DNA from: Pontibacter diazotrophicus
GTDB taxonomy: Bacteria; Bacteroidota; Bacteroidia; Cytophagales; Hymenobacteraceae
Direction: 5' to 3'
NCBI RefSeq assembly: GCF_003367245.1
Contig: NZ_QRGR01000010.1
Coordinates: 62,001-126,000 of the forward strand
DNA length: 64,000 nt
Below the pieces are notes generated by a model, which ran no database searches, was not told the origin of the DNA, and worked only from the letters and a program-made list of their open reading frames with translations. Made by a program: the position numbers and the translations under genes. Positions 17,730 to 26,521 of the stretch are shown in pieces. Every line of letters begins with the position of its first letter. The stretch's first letter is position 1.

Positions 17730-18059
17730 TTATTTAGCGCCTGAAAACAGCTTTAGCCCCACCACACCGGTAATAATCAGCAGAATACAAAAGATACGGA
17801 TGAAGTCGCGCGGCTCGTTGAGGAAAACAATCCCCAATATAGCCGTGCCCGCTGCTCCTATACCCGTCCAGATGCCGTAGGCGGTACCCAGCGGCAGGTA
17901 TTTCATGGCCTGAGACAGCAGCACAAAGCTTAGGATCATCACGATTACAGTTACGACACTCACTCCTAACTTCGTGAATCCCTCACTGTACTTCAGCCCA
18001 AAGGCCCAGCCGATTTCACATATACCTGCCAATATCAGGTAAAACCACGCCATGTTCAT
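17730..18059 (-). CDS. gdx: SMR-family guanidinium exporter (Gdx/SugE type)
   Basis: A four-helix small multidrug resistance transporter of the inner membrane. The 109-aa product matches the SugE/Gdx pattern: AGICEIGWAFGLKYSEGFTK with the essential membrane glutamate near residue 15, then YLPLGTAYGIWTGIGAAGTA, LNEP and GVVGLKL. The WAFGLKYSEGF stretch is typical of Gdx rather than EmrE. The start at 18059 (MNMAWF) is preferred over a 31-residue upstream extension, which is polar and unlike the family; ATG at 18053 is equally possible. Function as a guanidinium/proton antiporter is known for the family; here it is inferred. No guanidine riboswitch was recognised upstream. Confidence 0.85.
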   Translation of the reverse strand: MNMAWFYLILAGICEIGWAFGLKYSEGFTKLGVSVVTVIVMILSFVLLSQAMKYLPLGTAYGIWTGIGAAGTAILGIVFLNEPRDFIRIFCILLIITGVVGLKLFSGAK

Positions 18060-18083
18060 AGTACAAGTATTCTGTTTGAAGAG

Positions 18084-18091
18084 CAAAGATA
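18084..18091 (-). promoter_or_regulatory. -7 element upstream of gdx
   Basis: The minus strand reads TATCTTTG, an exact TAnnTTTG match, 25 bp before the gdx ATG at 18059. Its position inside the longer open frame supports the shorter start. No -33 TTG at the expected distance. Confidence 0.45.
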
Positions 18092-18290
18092 CGCAATAGC
18101 TGCGGCTGACCTGCTCATTTCTCCCATCTGTGCCGTTTGCTTTTAAATGCAATCAAGCAGCAAAGGTAATGAGCCGCACCTAACTAACTGTCATTTTACT
18201 TATTGTCTCACGAAGTATAGTGGCAGCCTTCATAACACTCAATTATATTCCTCAGTCAAACTCAGTTTTAGCTTTACGGTACGTAATAAG

Positions 18291-19166
18291 CTATACAATA
18301 GGAAGCAGCATTTCATATTGTCTGAGCATATGCGTGAAGTGGCGCCGCTCGAGGTATGACAGAAGTGATGTGGCAGAGGTGTCAATGTTCACGAACATAA
18401 GAGCTGGGGCAGTTGTGAGACGCACGGCCTCTTGCAGCAGGGCTGTACCAATACCCTTTCCGCGCCTGCTCTTGTCTACTGCAAACTGTGCAACAGAACC
18501 TGTGTTTGGGAAGAATATAATATAGCCCACAACCTCCTGTTCCTTATCCCGCGCCTCCAGCACCACCTTCTCATCAGGGCTTTTCATGATTGCCTCCCCC
18601 GTGTTTTGCCAGGATGGTTCTGCATCCCAAAAACAGCTGTATGTTTTCCAATCAGGTTTACTGATGGCGGCAATCGTAATTGCATCAGGAACCTCTACCT
18701 TCAGCAGCATTTCCTTCTTCAGGGTCCGGAACAGTTCTAAAGAGCGCGTCACCTTAAATCCAACGGCTTTATAAGCTCTTAGCGCAGAGGCATTTTCCCG
18801 TATTACTTCCAACTGGCACTGCTCTATACCGCTCTCCCTTAATTTGGGCAACATGAAGGCGTAAAGCTGCTGCGTAAGTTTGTGTCCCCGGTACTGTGGC
18901 AGCACGCCGGTACCGGCATTATAGGCAGTCGGAGTACCATGCCATTCTCCCAAACCAGTCAGTATAAAACCCGCCATTTTAGTGTCCACATACGCCGCAA
19001 CACAAAAAGAAGGCTCAACTCCCTCACGCTTTACTTTTGTTTTAAACTGTTCCGCATTCAGCTGGATGGGAACCAGGTAATCGGCAAACGACTGCAGAAA
19101 AGTTTCGTGCAGCTCAGGCAGCTCTTTTTCAGAGAGAAAGGAAAATCGAAAGTCTGGCATTTTCAA
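18291..19166 (-). CDS. Tandem GNAT-family N-acetyltransferase
   Basis: A 291-aa protein with two GNAT folds. The N-terminal domain (about 5-145) has the acetyl-CoA loop LPQYRGHKLTQQLYAFML near residues 89-106 and the NASALRAYKAVGF motif near 125-137. The C-terminal domain (about 180-291) repeats it with VDKSRRGKGIGTALLQEAV. Such double GNAT proteins are common, often with one degenerate site. The substrate is unknown. It is transcribed alone, divergent from the alcohol dehydrogenase gene; a promoter is predicted at 19312-19344. Confidence 0.85.
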   Translation of the reverse strand: MKMPDFRFSFLSEKELPELHETFLQSFADYLVPIQLNAEQFKTKVKREGVEPSFCVAAYVDTKMAGFILTGLGEWHGTPTAYNAGTGVLPQYRGHKLTQQLYAFMLPKLRESGIEQCQLEVIRENASALRAYKAVGFKVTRSLELFRTLKKEMLLKVEVPDAITIAAISKPDWKTYSCFWDAEPSWQNTGEAIMKSPDEKVVLEARDKEQEVVGYIIFFPNTGSVAQFAVDKSRRGKGIGTALLQEAVRLTTAPALMFVNIDTSATSLLSYLERRHFTHMLRQYEMLLPIV

Positions 19167-19311
19167 AGTAACATTAATGGCTCTAATGGTTTACGTCCAG
19201 CCACAGAAAAGTTTGATGCCTTTTCTGCTATGAACGTGGCTGGCAATAGTTTATAACTCCTTTACTACCTGCACCGTTTATAGTACCTACACATAATGCC
19301 AGTGCAACTGG

Positions 19312-19344
19312 CAAAGATATATAAACCTAAAACCTAAAACACAA
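19312..19344 (-). promoter_or_regulatory. Candidate promoter for the GNAT gene
   Basis: On the minus strand a TTG (19342-19344) is followed after 22 nt by TATCTTTG (19312-19319), an exact -7 element. The usual spacing is 19-21 nt. It lies about 145 bp upstream of the GNAT ATG and within 40 bp of the divergent dehydrogenase start. Confidence 0.4.
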
Positions 19345-19347
19345 GCT

Positions 19348-20505
19348 ATGAAAGCAGCAGTATTTCACAAAATGAAAGATATCCGGGTAGATAATGTAGA
19401 AGACCCGCAAATCCTTGATCCGCGCGATGCAATTATCCGTGTTACCTCCACAGCCATTTGCGGCTCCGATCTCCACATTTACAACGGCATGATTCCTCAA
19501 CTAGGCAACATGGTAATGGGGCATGAATTTATGGGAGTGGTAGAGGAGACCGGTGCCCAGGTGAAGAATGTAAAAAAGGGTGACCGCGTAATTGTCCCTT
19601 TCCCTATCTCCTGCGGTAGTTGTTTCTTCTGTCAGCACGGGCATTACCCTCACTGTGAAAATTCTAATCCGGAGCATTATGGTCCTGAAGGTGGCCTGAT
19701 GACAGAAAAAGGCGCTGCTCTATATGGCTACACAGACTTGTATGGTGGCTATGCCGGAGGGCAGGCTGAATATGTGCGTACGCCTTTTGCCGACACGGGC
19801 TTGGTTAAAGTCTCGGATAGGTTTACTGACGAGCAAGTACTCTTCCTGACTGATATCTTACCTACCGGCTACTCAGCTGTGCATTGGGGCGAGGTAAAAG
19901 GAGGCGAAACAGTAGCAGTGTTCGGCTGCGGCCCGGTGGGCCTGATGGCGCAGAAGGTAGCCTGGATCAAAGGAGCTAAAAGAGTGATTGGCATCGACCT
20001 TGAAGACTACCGCCTGGACATGGCACGGCGTTCAGCCAAGTCAGAAACCATTAATCTGAAAGATGTAGACGCTGTTGAAGCCATTCGTGAGATGACAGGC
20101 GGACGCGGTGCTGATGTATGTATAGACGCCGTAGGTATGGAAGCCGATAAGTCGCTCTTGGATCGCGCCATGTCTGTGCTTCATATGGAGAAAGGAACGA
20201 TCAATGCGCTCAGGATGTGCTTAAGCGCTGTACGCCGGGGTGGTATAGTCTCTGTAGTAGGTGTTTATGGTACCCCTTTCGACAACTTCCCGTGGCACCA
20301 GATATTCGACAAAGGCTTAACCATTAAGGCAGGGCAAGCACCTGTTCAATTCTTCGTAGACGAATTGTATAGTTGGGTAGACCAAGGCAAAATCGTATTG
20401 GATGATATCATCACCCATACGCTACCCCTAGAGCAAGCCTCCCATGCGTATGACATCTTCAATAAAAAAGAAGACAACTGTGTGAAAGTGGTGCTGAAGC
20501 CGTAA
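19348..20505 (+). CDS. Zinc-dependent alcohol dehydrogenase (formaldehyde dehydrogenase-like MDR)
   Basis: Medium-chain dehydrogenase/reductase of 385 aa, cytosolic. The GroES-like domain has the catalytic zinc site AICGSDLHIYNG near residue 37 and GHEFMGVVEE near 60. The structural zinc cysteines are in SCGSCFFCQHGHYPHC near 88-103. The Rossmann domain has VFGCGPVGLMAQ near 192. The closest impression is the glutathione-independent formaldehyde dehydrogenase-like group, which carries this long insertion between zinc ligands and the Rossmann fold. Substrate is not determined by sequence. It is monocistronic and ends against a convergent glycosyltransferase. Confidence 0.9.
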   Translation: MKAAVFHKMKDIRVDNVEDPQILDPRDAIIRVTSTAICGSDLHIYNGMIPQLGNMVMGHEFMGVVEETGAQVKNVKKGDRVIVPFPISCGSCFFCQHGHYPHCENSNPEHYGPEGGLMTEKGAALYGYTDLYGGYAGGQAEYVRTPFADTGLVKVSDRFTDEQVLFLTDILPTGYSAVHWGEVKGGETVAVFGCGPVGLMAQKVAWIKGAKRVIGIDLEDYRLDMARRSAKSETINLKDVDAVEAIREMTGGRGADVCIDAVGMEADKSLLDRAMSVLHMEKGTINALRMCLSAVRRGGIVSVVGVYGTPFDNFPWHQIFDKGLTIKAGQAPVQFFVDELYSWVDQGKIVLDDIITHTLPLEQASHAYDIFNKKEDNCVKVVLKP

Positions 20506-20514
20506 GTTTCTGAT

Positions 20515-20559
20515 GTTCTATAATCAGCGGCTTCGAATGGAGCTGCTGGTTATAAGAAC
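20515..20559. terminator. Bidirectional hairpin between dehydrogenase and glycosyltransferase
   Basis: GTTCTATAATCAGC (20515-20528) pairs with GCTGGTTATAAGAAC (20545-20559) with one bulge and wobbles. It begins 10 bp after the dehydrogenase stop and includes the stop of the convergent gene. Imperfect, hence moderate confidence. Confidence 0.5.
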
Positions 20560-21587
20560 TTAACCTTTTCTTTGAAAGCTTTTGGCAAACGCTCCACCCG
20601 CTGTTTGTACTGTTCATCTCGTTCTCCAATGAACCATGCAAATGAAAAGGCACTGCGGTTACAAAGAGCAGCATACATACCTACAGAACTTAGAAATACA
20701 AAAAAGGTAACCTGTTTCACTCGCCTATCTCCGGCAAGTCGTTCTAAGCAAACCTCAACTGGCAGCACATCCACTTTTACACCCTTTCCGCATTCTGCAA
20801 TAATATCTTTGATAGTCTGATGTTGCGTAGTTGTATTGTAATGCTCAGGATGCAGTTTTAGCCAGATATTTGTTATGCCTTCTGTTTTAAAGTAATTAAA
20901 AGCAGACTTTAGTCCCTGCTTATACACACCTTTACGAACCCTTCCGTATTCAAATAAAGCATCTAACACTAATACAGCTCCTTCTATACCTGCGCTTTCT
21001 CCTTGATTGATGAAAGGATTGGGAAGTATGAGGCGGTTGGCAAAATCAGGAAAAGAGGTTGCCTGTAACCCATAAACTGCATCATATTCTGGTTTAAAGA
21101 AGAGCCTATCAGCTGCTAGCCTCCCCTTATAATTGAGATACAGCAGAACTTTATAGGCCATGGTAGAAAGTCCTGCCGGACAGAGTACAGCATTTACTTC
21201 ATCCAGTGGATGATAGGAATACAGCCCCTCTTCCAAGAAACTAAATCCCTTACACTTTTTGTGGCTGATAAATAACCTGATGAAATCAATTCCAGTTTGG
21301 TTGGTATAAATTTTAAAAGCGTCGCCAAACGTAATCTTCTCAACAAAGGCATCAAACTTCCGAAGCCTTTCCCAACCTTTCCAAAATTTTCTCTTCACGG
21401 CGAAGGTGTTCACCGGATGATGTGTAAAAGGGAGATCTACCTGCTGCATACCTACAGGCGGATGATGAGGTTTGAACTTTCGCCCATACATTAGAACACA
21501 ATCTGAGTGGTTCAGTTTGCGATACTTTATCACTTCAAGTCCTACATAGTAAGTAATGTAGCTATGTATGTAAAAGAGATGCTTCAT
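20550..21587 (-). CDS. Polysialyltransferase/GT52-like glycosyltransferase
   Basis: A 345-aa protein with low similarity to sialyltransferase-type glycosyltransferases. The features that suggest this are an N-terminal Rossmann-like strand (MKHLFYIHSYITYYVGLEVI), the EEGLYSYHP segment, the KLHPEHYN motif (the HP motif of bacterial sialyltransferases) and FFVFLSSVGMYAALC (the SS motif). No membrane span is apparent. Its start codon overlaps the stop of the upstream flippase gene by 4 bp, so the two are translated together and probably assemble and export one surface glycan. The transferred sugar is unknown; no CMP-sialic acid synthesis genes lie in the window. Confidence 0.6.
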   Translation of the reverse strand: MKHLFYIHSYITYYVGLEVIKYRKLNHSDCVLMYGRKFKPHHPPVGMQQVDLPFTHHPVNTFAVKRKFWKGWERLRKFDAFVEKITFGDAFKIYTNQTGIDFIRLFISHKKCKGFSFLEEGLYSYHPLDEVNAVLCPAGLSTMAYKVLLYLNYKGRLAADRLFFKPEYDAVYGLQATSFPDFANRLILPNPFINQGESAGIEGAVLVLDALFEYGRVRKGVYKQGLKSAFNYFKTEGITNIWLKLHPEHYNTTTQHQTIKDIIAECGKGVKVDVLPVEVCLERLAGDRRVKQVTFFVFLSSVGMYAALCNRSAFSFAWFIGERDEQYKQRVERLPKAFKEKVKFL

Positions 21588-23008
21588 AAAGTATTACTGC
21601 TAATCTTCCTTTTAACCAACAAAACCAGACTAATCGCACCTAAAACAGCAGTAATCAGAAGCTTTGAAATTATAGATACATCCGCCAAAAAACAAACCCC
21701 CAGCAGCGCTATAACGTTCACAGGCAACCACAGCCATGGGTAATAGTTAACCTGCCTTATCTGCTTGTATTCTTTCAGCAGATAACCGGCATAGCCCATA
21801 TACATCAGAGCAGCAAAGGTGGTGAAAGCAGCAGCTTCGATGCCGTAGAAAGGGATGAGCAAGAAATTAAGCACCACATTACCAGCGCCTGCTATAGTCG
21901 ATATCTTCCACAGCGCCTTTGTCTTTTCCTGATACACCAGTTGGTTCACCACCGCCAGGTACATGGGTTTATAACTGTACCCCATCAAGATGATAATTGC
22001 CAGGGGGTAGGCAGCTTGCAGCACCTCATTCTTTATGAGCAGGAAAAATATTTCTTTCATCCACAATGCGACCAGGGAGGTGACTGCCAGGTATAAGATC
22101 TGCAGCGAAAAAGTAAGCTGCCTTGCCTGCAACGCCGCCTCCTGGTCATCGGGCTTGGCATACAGGCGCATATACACTGGGCCTGCTGCCTGTACTACTG
22201 CGTTGGAGGCAGCGGCAAAATAAAGGCCAAAGCTGGAGGCAATGTTGTAGAAGCCTATGCGTGGAAGCGGTACCCGCAACACGTCCATCACCAAACGGTC
22301 AGAAGTATCTAAAAGAAAAAAAGAAAAATGATGCGGTATAACATGAAGCGACACCCGTAGCGAACGCTTAATGCGCTGCCAGTTAAAGTTAAAAATCGGC
22401 ATCATCTGCTCTTTCACGTAAATCAGAGGGCTGTAAATCAGGAAACCTACTACTGTTCCTATAAAGTTTGCGTAAAACCAGCCCATGTAGCCCATCCGGA
22501 GGTAAGCAATAGTATAGATGTTAAGCACCACCACCAGCGTTCCCACCACAAAAGAGCGCAGGGCAACAGGGAAAGGCCGCTGCAACATCTGGTAATACAT
22601 TCCTCCCAAAAACTCTGTGCTGTTGAAAAGCATGGCAGGCAACACGTTTAACAGTATAATCTGCCACCTGTTTTCAACAGCCCCTTCCGGTATAGCCCAA
22701 TAAAGCACCGCACCCAGCACTACACTGTACACCACCGACCAAAGCAGCGTAAAACCATGCAACTGCCGCCAAACCCACTTATAGCGGGTAGGGTACCGGG
22801 CAAAGCTGTTCACCATCACCACAGACAAGCCCAGCGACTGCATAATCCCCAAAGCGCCCACATACGCTGTTACAACACCTGCCACGCCATAATCAAATGT
22901 AGTCAGATAGCGTGTGATGACAGGTAACGCCAACACTCCTGCCAGACGTGGCACCTGCGCCGCCAGCCCATAAATAGCCGCATGTGAGAGAAGTTTCCGA
23001 AGCATCAC
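21584..23008 (-). CDS. Polysaccharide flippase (Wzx/MATE-like)
   Basis: A 474-aa inner-membrane protein with about 12-14 spans and few soluble residues, of the polysaccharide export MOP superfamily. Family features are the N-terminal AAQVPRLAGVLALPVITRYL segment, FDYGVAGVVTAY near residue 40, and the paired helical bundles. It would flip a lipid-linked oligosaccharide to the periplasmic face. It is 4-bp overlapped with the following glycosyltransferase gene. No other glycan cluster genes adjoin, so this is a two-gene unit; its substrate is unknown. Confidence 0.85.
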   Translation of the reverse strand: MMLRKLLSHAAIYGLAAQVPRLAGVLALPVITRYLTTFDYGVAGVVTAYVGALGIMQSLGLSVVMVNSFARYPTRYKWVWRQLHGFTLLWSVVYSVVLGAVLYWAIPEGAVENRWQIILLNVLPAMLFNSTEFLGGMYYQMLQRPFPVALRSFVVGTLVVVLNIYTIAYLRMGYMGWFYANFIGTVVGFLIYSPLIYVKEQMMPIFNFNWQRIKRSLRVSLHVIPHHFSFFLLDTSDRLVMDVLRVPLPRIGFYNIASSFGLYFAAASNAVVQAAGPVYMRLYAKPDDQEAALQARQLTFSLQILYLAVTSLVALWMKEIFFLLIKNEVLQAAYPLAIIILMGYSYKPMYLAVVNQLVYQEKTKALWKISTIAGAGNVVLNFLLIPFYGIEAAAFTTFAALMYMGYAGYLLKEYKQIRQVNYYPWLWLPVNVIALLGVCFLADVSIISKLLITAVLGAISLVLLVKRKISSNTL

Positions 23009-23171
23009 CTAAAATTATACTTAAATTCTCAGCCTCCCCCTACCTGCCGCATTTTTTCGTGTTCATCCGTTTATGATCGCTTTTTTCAGCAACAGCCGCA
23101 CCAAAAGCACTTGGCAAGTGTTGCAAAGCGGGTAGTTTTAATGGTTACAACATAAAAGCCTGAAAAATTAT

Positions 23172-23179
23172 TATATTTG
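23172..23179 (+). promoter_or_regulatory. -7 element upstream of ricT-gldH
   Basis: TATATTTG is an exact TAnnTTTG match, 56 bp before the ricT GTG. A strong Shine-Dalgarno (AAGGAGA, 23221-23227) lies 8 nt before that start and fixes it. Confidence 0.5.
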
Positions 23180-23234
23180 TTAATTAACTGATTTAGAAAA
23201 CAAGAATAGCCTAGCTATATAAGGAGATATAAAA

Positions 23235-24740
23235 GTGGGATGTAGTTCATGTTCTAGTGGCGGATGCAGTACCGGCGTAAGCGGCTGCAAAAGCAACGGC
23301 GGATGCAGCACAGGAGGCTGCAACCGTTTAAACGTATTCGATTGGCTTAGCGACATGGAGTTACCAACGTCGTTTGAGGAGTTCGATATTATAGAAGTAA
23401 GATTTAAGGGAGGTCGCAAAGACTTTTTCCGTAATGCAAACAGGCTGGAGCTGACTACCGGCGATGCCGTGGTAGTAGATGTTCCAAACGGTCACCACAT
23501 TGGTTTTGTGTCGCTGAAAGGAGAACTGGTGCGCCTGCAGATGCTGAAGAAGAAGGTGGATAACAACGAGGAGATCCGCTCTATTTACCGCATCGCCAAC
23601 GAGCGCGACATGGAGAAATTTCAGGAGGTGCGCGACATGGAGGCAACTACTATGTACCGTGGCCGTGAGATTATCCATAGCCTGAAACTGCGGATGAAAC
23701 TGTCGGACGTGGAGTACCAGGCTGATAGAAGCAAGGCAACTTTCTACTACTCCGCCGATGACCGTGTAGATTTCCGTGACCTGATTAAGAAGCTGGCAGA
23801 AGAGTTTAAAGTGCGGATAGAAATGCGCCAGATTAGCATGCGCCACGAAGCTGGCCGCCTGGGCGGCATTGGTTCCTGTGGCCGTGAACTCTGCTGCTCT
23901 ACCTGGCTCACCGACTTCAAAAGTGTGTCTACCACAGCGGCGCGTTATCAGAACCTGTCGCTTAACCCTAGCAAGCTTTCCGGCCAGTGTGGCCGCCTGA
24001 AGTGCTGCCTGAATTATGAGTTGGAGACGTATATGGATGCGCTGAAGGATATACCAACAGTAAACCGGCCACTGCAGACGCAGCAAGGTGATGCCATGCT
24101 GCAGAAAACCGACATCTTTAAAAAGATGATGTGGTTCGGTTATAAGGGAGACAACAACTGGTACCCTGTGCCAGTGGCGCGCGTGCATGAGATATTGGAG
24201 CAGAATGCCAAAGGTGTGGCGGTAGAAGCGCTGTTGCTGGAAGTGCCTGATGAACCGAAGCAGAATGAGTTTGTGGCGCAGGTAGAAGGAAACTTGGAGC
24301 GCCTCGACGACAAGTTCAAGAGCAAAAAGAAGAAAAAGAAGAAGAAAAGACCAGCCGGTGCAGCTGACCAGCCAGCGCAGGCCGAAGCACAGGAGCCAAG
24401 GCAGAAGCTAAAGCAGGAGAAAAGCCAGGGGCAACCAGCAGAGCAGGGCCAGACACCTGATAAGCAGCGGCCTTCCAGAAACAGAAACCGCAACAAAGAG
24501 GCGCGCGGACCACGTGAAGGAAGAGAAAACCGCGAGCCTAAAGAAAACAGGGATAACAAAGAGCAGAATCGGGAACCAAGGGAAAAGAGACCTGCCAGGC
24601 CACCAAAATCTGAGTCTCAGAAGCAGGCGCCAGGTCAGGCGAATACCGATGGGCAACAGCCTAAAAAGCAGCGCTCACGCAAACCTTTCAGAGGCAAAAA
24701 ACCCGATCAACCTAATAAACCACCGCGTACGGATGCATAA
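23235..24740 (+). CDS. ricT: PSP1-domain protein RicT
   Basis: The PSP1/RicT (YaaT) family forms an iron-sulfur complex with RicA and RicF in Bacillus that aids RNase Y-dependent processing. The 501-aa product starts at GTG 23235 with a perfect Shine-Dalgarno. An unusual head contains six cysteines in Ser/Gly-rich spacing (residues 3, 6, 11, 18, 24, 29). The PSP1 core (about 45-300) includes RVDFRDLIKKLAEEF, GRLGGIGSCGRELCCSTWL and SGQCGRLKCCLNYE. The last ~180 residues are a Lys/Gln/Arg/Pro-rich disordered tail. It overlaps gldH by 8 bp. No ricA or ricF is nearby, so the partner set is unclear. Confidence 0.92.
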   Translation: MGCSSCSSGGCSTGVSGCKSNGGCSTGGCNRLNVFDWLSDMELPTSFEEFDIIEVRFKGGRKDFFRNANRLELTTGDAVVVDVPNGHHIGFVSLKGELVRLQMLKKKVDNNEEIRSIYRIANERDMEKFQEVRDMEATTMYRGREIIHSLKLRMKLSDVEYQADRSKATFYYSADDRVDFRDLIKKLAEEFKVRIEMRQISMRHEAGRLGGIGSCGRELCCSTWLTDFKSVSTTAARYQNLSLNPSKLSGQCGRLKCCLNYELETYMDALKDIPTVNRPLQTQQGDAMLQKTDIFKKMMWFGYKGDNNWYPVPVARVHEILEQNAKGVAVEALLLEVPDEPKQNEFVAQVEGNLERLDDKFKSKKKKKKKKRPAGAADQPAQAEAQEPRQKLKQEKSQGQPAEQGQTPDKQRPSRNRNRNKEARGPREGRENREPKENRDNKEQNREPREKRPARPPKSESQKQAPGQANTDGQQPKKQRSRKPFRGKKPDQPNKPPRTDA

Positions 24741-25224
24741 AGCTTTAGTGGTGTGGGTGGCGGCTTTACTGATACTAACAGGCTGTGATCCGGAACGGGT
24801 GTACGAGCAGAACGTCGATCTGCCCGAAAACAACTGGCAGATCGACAATGCACCGATTTTTGAGTTTGAGATTCAGGATACGACACAGGTATATGATGTA
24901 TATATCAATGTGCGCTACAACCTGCAGTACGATTATTATAACCTGTACCTGCGCCACCAGCTTATTGGCCCGGACAGTACGCAGTTATCAGCTTCGTTAC
25001 ACGAGTTGCTGCTGATGGACCCCAAAACCGGCCAGCCGCTTGGAAGCGGCTCCAGCGATACCTATGATGTACAGGCACTAGTGCTGGATGATATACAATT
25101 CAGTAAAGCGGGTACTTACAAGCTCCAGCTAACCCAGTATATGCGCCGTGACCCGCTGCCCCATATAATGGCTGTAGGCGTGCGGGTAGCAGAAGACCCG
25201 GCGAGCAGTAAAGGCGAGCAATAA
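24733..25224 (+). CDS. gldH: Gliding motility lipoprotein GldH
   Basis: Outer-envelope lipoprotein required for gliding and linked to type IX secretion in Flavobacterium; also present in non-gliding relatives. The 163-aa product from ATG 24733 has a lipoprotein signal peptide (MHKALVVWVAALLILTGC) with the lipidated Cys at residue 18. It is followed by the family pattern VYEQNVDLPENNWQIDN, VYDVYINVRYNLQYDYYNLYL and a C-terminal YMRRDPLPHIMAVGVRV. Length matches the family (~160 aa). It overlaps the ricT stop by 8 bp; an open frame extends upstream inside ricT but would bury the signal peptide. Confidence 0.93.
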   Translation: MHKALVVWVAALLILTGCDPERVYEQNVDLPENNWQIDNAPIFEFEIQDTTQVYDVYINVRYNLQYDYYNLYLRHQLIGPDSTQLSASLHELLLMDPKTGQPLGSGSSDTYDVQALVLDDIQFSKAGTYKLQLTQYMRRDPLPHIMAVGVRVAEDPASSKGEQ

Positions 25225-25242
25225 TTAAAAAATTTCTGAAAC

Positions 25243-25285
25243 AAGAGCCCCTGCAGAAGCAATATATGCATCTGCAGGGGCTCTT
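25243..25285 (+). terminator. Terminator of ricT-gldH
   Basis: Perfect 15-bp stem (25243-25257 with 25271-25285, containing AGCCCCTGCAG) around a 13-nt loop, 18 bp after the gldH stop. Confidence 0.85.
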
Positions 25286-25414
25286 GCCTTTGGCACCTTT
25301 TTTAACTGGCCATGTGTTTTTAGAATTCCGTATCAGGATAAAAGAGGCGGCAACAAAAGGTGTCGCGCTTTAGTATGCATATAGCACACCAACCATATCA
25401 TCACCTGTAAAAGC

Positions 25415-26521
25415 ATGAAGAGCACCCTCATTATACTTGGGTTTTTATTTACCCTTTTCTCCTTTCTCCCACTTATAAAAACACCGCTTTGGTGGGTCAG
25501 GGTGCTGGACTTCCCGCGCCTGCATGTAGCTGTTCTGCTAACTGCCGTTCTGGTTGCCTATCTATATATGTTTGGTGTAGATGGGACAGCAGAAACAGCC
25601 ATGATTACTACATGGTCGCTAGCTATTTTAAATGAGGTGCGATTTATCTACTACTTTACACCACTGGCAAAAAAAGAGGCGCTTCGCTCGGAACAGCAAA
25701 AGCCTGCTAACGCTTTCACGCTTATGATTGCAAACGTGCGCATGGTGAACAAAGAGTATGAGAAATTCCTGCAACTGGTACTGAAAGAGAACCCCGATAT
25801 GCTGGTGATGAATGAACCTAACCAGGCCTGGCACGAGAGTGTGCGTCACGAACTGGACAGGCGCTACCCTTACACCATAAAGAAGCCGCTGGAGAACACC
25901 TATGGTATGCTGCTCTGGAGCAGGCTAAAGTTACACGAAAGCGAAATCAGGTTTTTAGTAGAAGATGGCATTCCGTCGTTTTATACAGTGGTAGAGCTGC
26001 CAAGCGGCAAAAAGTTTGATTTGTTTACTGTGCACCCACAGCCTCCGCGCCTCATGAAAAATACAGAGACGCGTGAGGCGGAACTCCTGCTGATAGCCAA
26101 GCAGTCGAAAAAAACAAAATACCCCAGCGTGGTAGCCGGCGACCTGAATGACGTGGCCTGGTCTAAAACCACGAAACTTTTCAAAGAGATAAGCGGCATG
26201 ATAGACCCGCGTGTGGGTCGTGGCTTCTACAACACTTACAGCGCTTTGGTGCCCCTCTTCCGTTACCCCCTGGACCACGTGTTTTATAACCCTGAATTCA
26301 GACTAGTGTCGCTGCAAAGATTGGCGAAGTTTGGTTCAGACCATTTTCCGATAGCTATTACGCTGAACTATGAACCGCAACATGAAGAGGAACAGGAGCA
26401 CCATGTGGCAGACCAGGAAGACAAGCAGGAAGCAGACGAACTGATACAGGAGGGGCTGGAGAAAGGCGAAGAACGCAGCAGAGAAGAGCAGGAAAATAAA
26501 AAACCCGCTCAGTTAAACTGA
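25415..26521 (+). CDS. Membrane-anchored endonuclease/exonuclease/phosphatase-family protein
   Basis: The 368-aa product has about three N-terminal membrane segments (residues about 5-22, 35-52, 60-75), then an EEP domain in which the fold's motifs appear: MIANVRMVN near 105, NPDMLVMNEP near 125, TVHPQPPR near 208, VAGDLNDVAWS near 240 and the closing FGSDHFPIAITL near 310. Bacteroidota proteins of this architecture are annotated as EEP-family phosphoesterases of unknown substrate. The tail (about 325-368) is Glu/Gln-rich. Its last codons form part of the hairpin at 26503-26527. Confidence 0.88.
   Translation: MKSTLIILGFLFTLFSFLPLIKTPLWWVRVLDFPRLHVAVLLTAVLVAYLYMFGVDGTAETAMITTWSLAILNEVRFIYYFTPLAKKEALRSEQQKPANAFTLMIANVRMVNKEYEKFLQLVLKENPDMLVMNEPNQAWHESVRHELDRRYPYTIKKPLENTYGMLLWSRLKLHESEIRFLVEDGIPSFYTVVELPSGKKFDLFTVHPQPPRLMKNTETREAELLLIAKQSKKTKYPSVVAGDLNDVAWSKTTKLFKEISGMIDPRVGRGFYNTYSALVPLFRYPLDHVFYNPEFRLVSLQRLAKFGSDHFPIAITLNYEPQHEEEQEHHVADQEDKQEADELIQEGLEKGEERSREEQENKKPAQLN

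Noticed and set aside
24514..24732. N-terminal extension of GldH inside ricT
   Set aside because: The lipoprotein signal peptide starts at 24733; the upstream part is only the shadow of the ricT tail.
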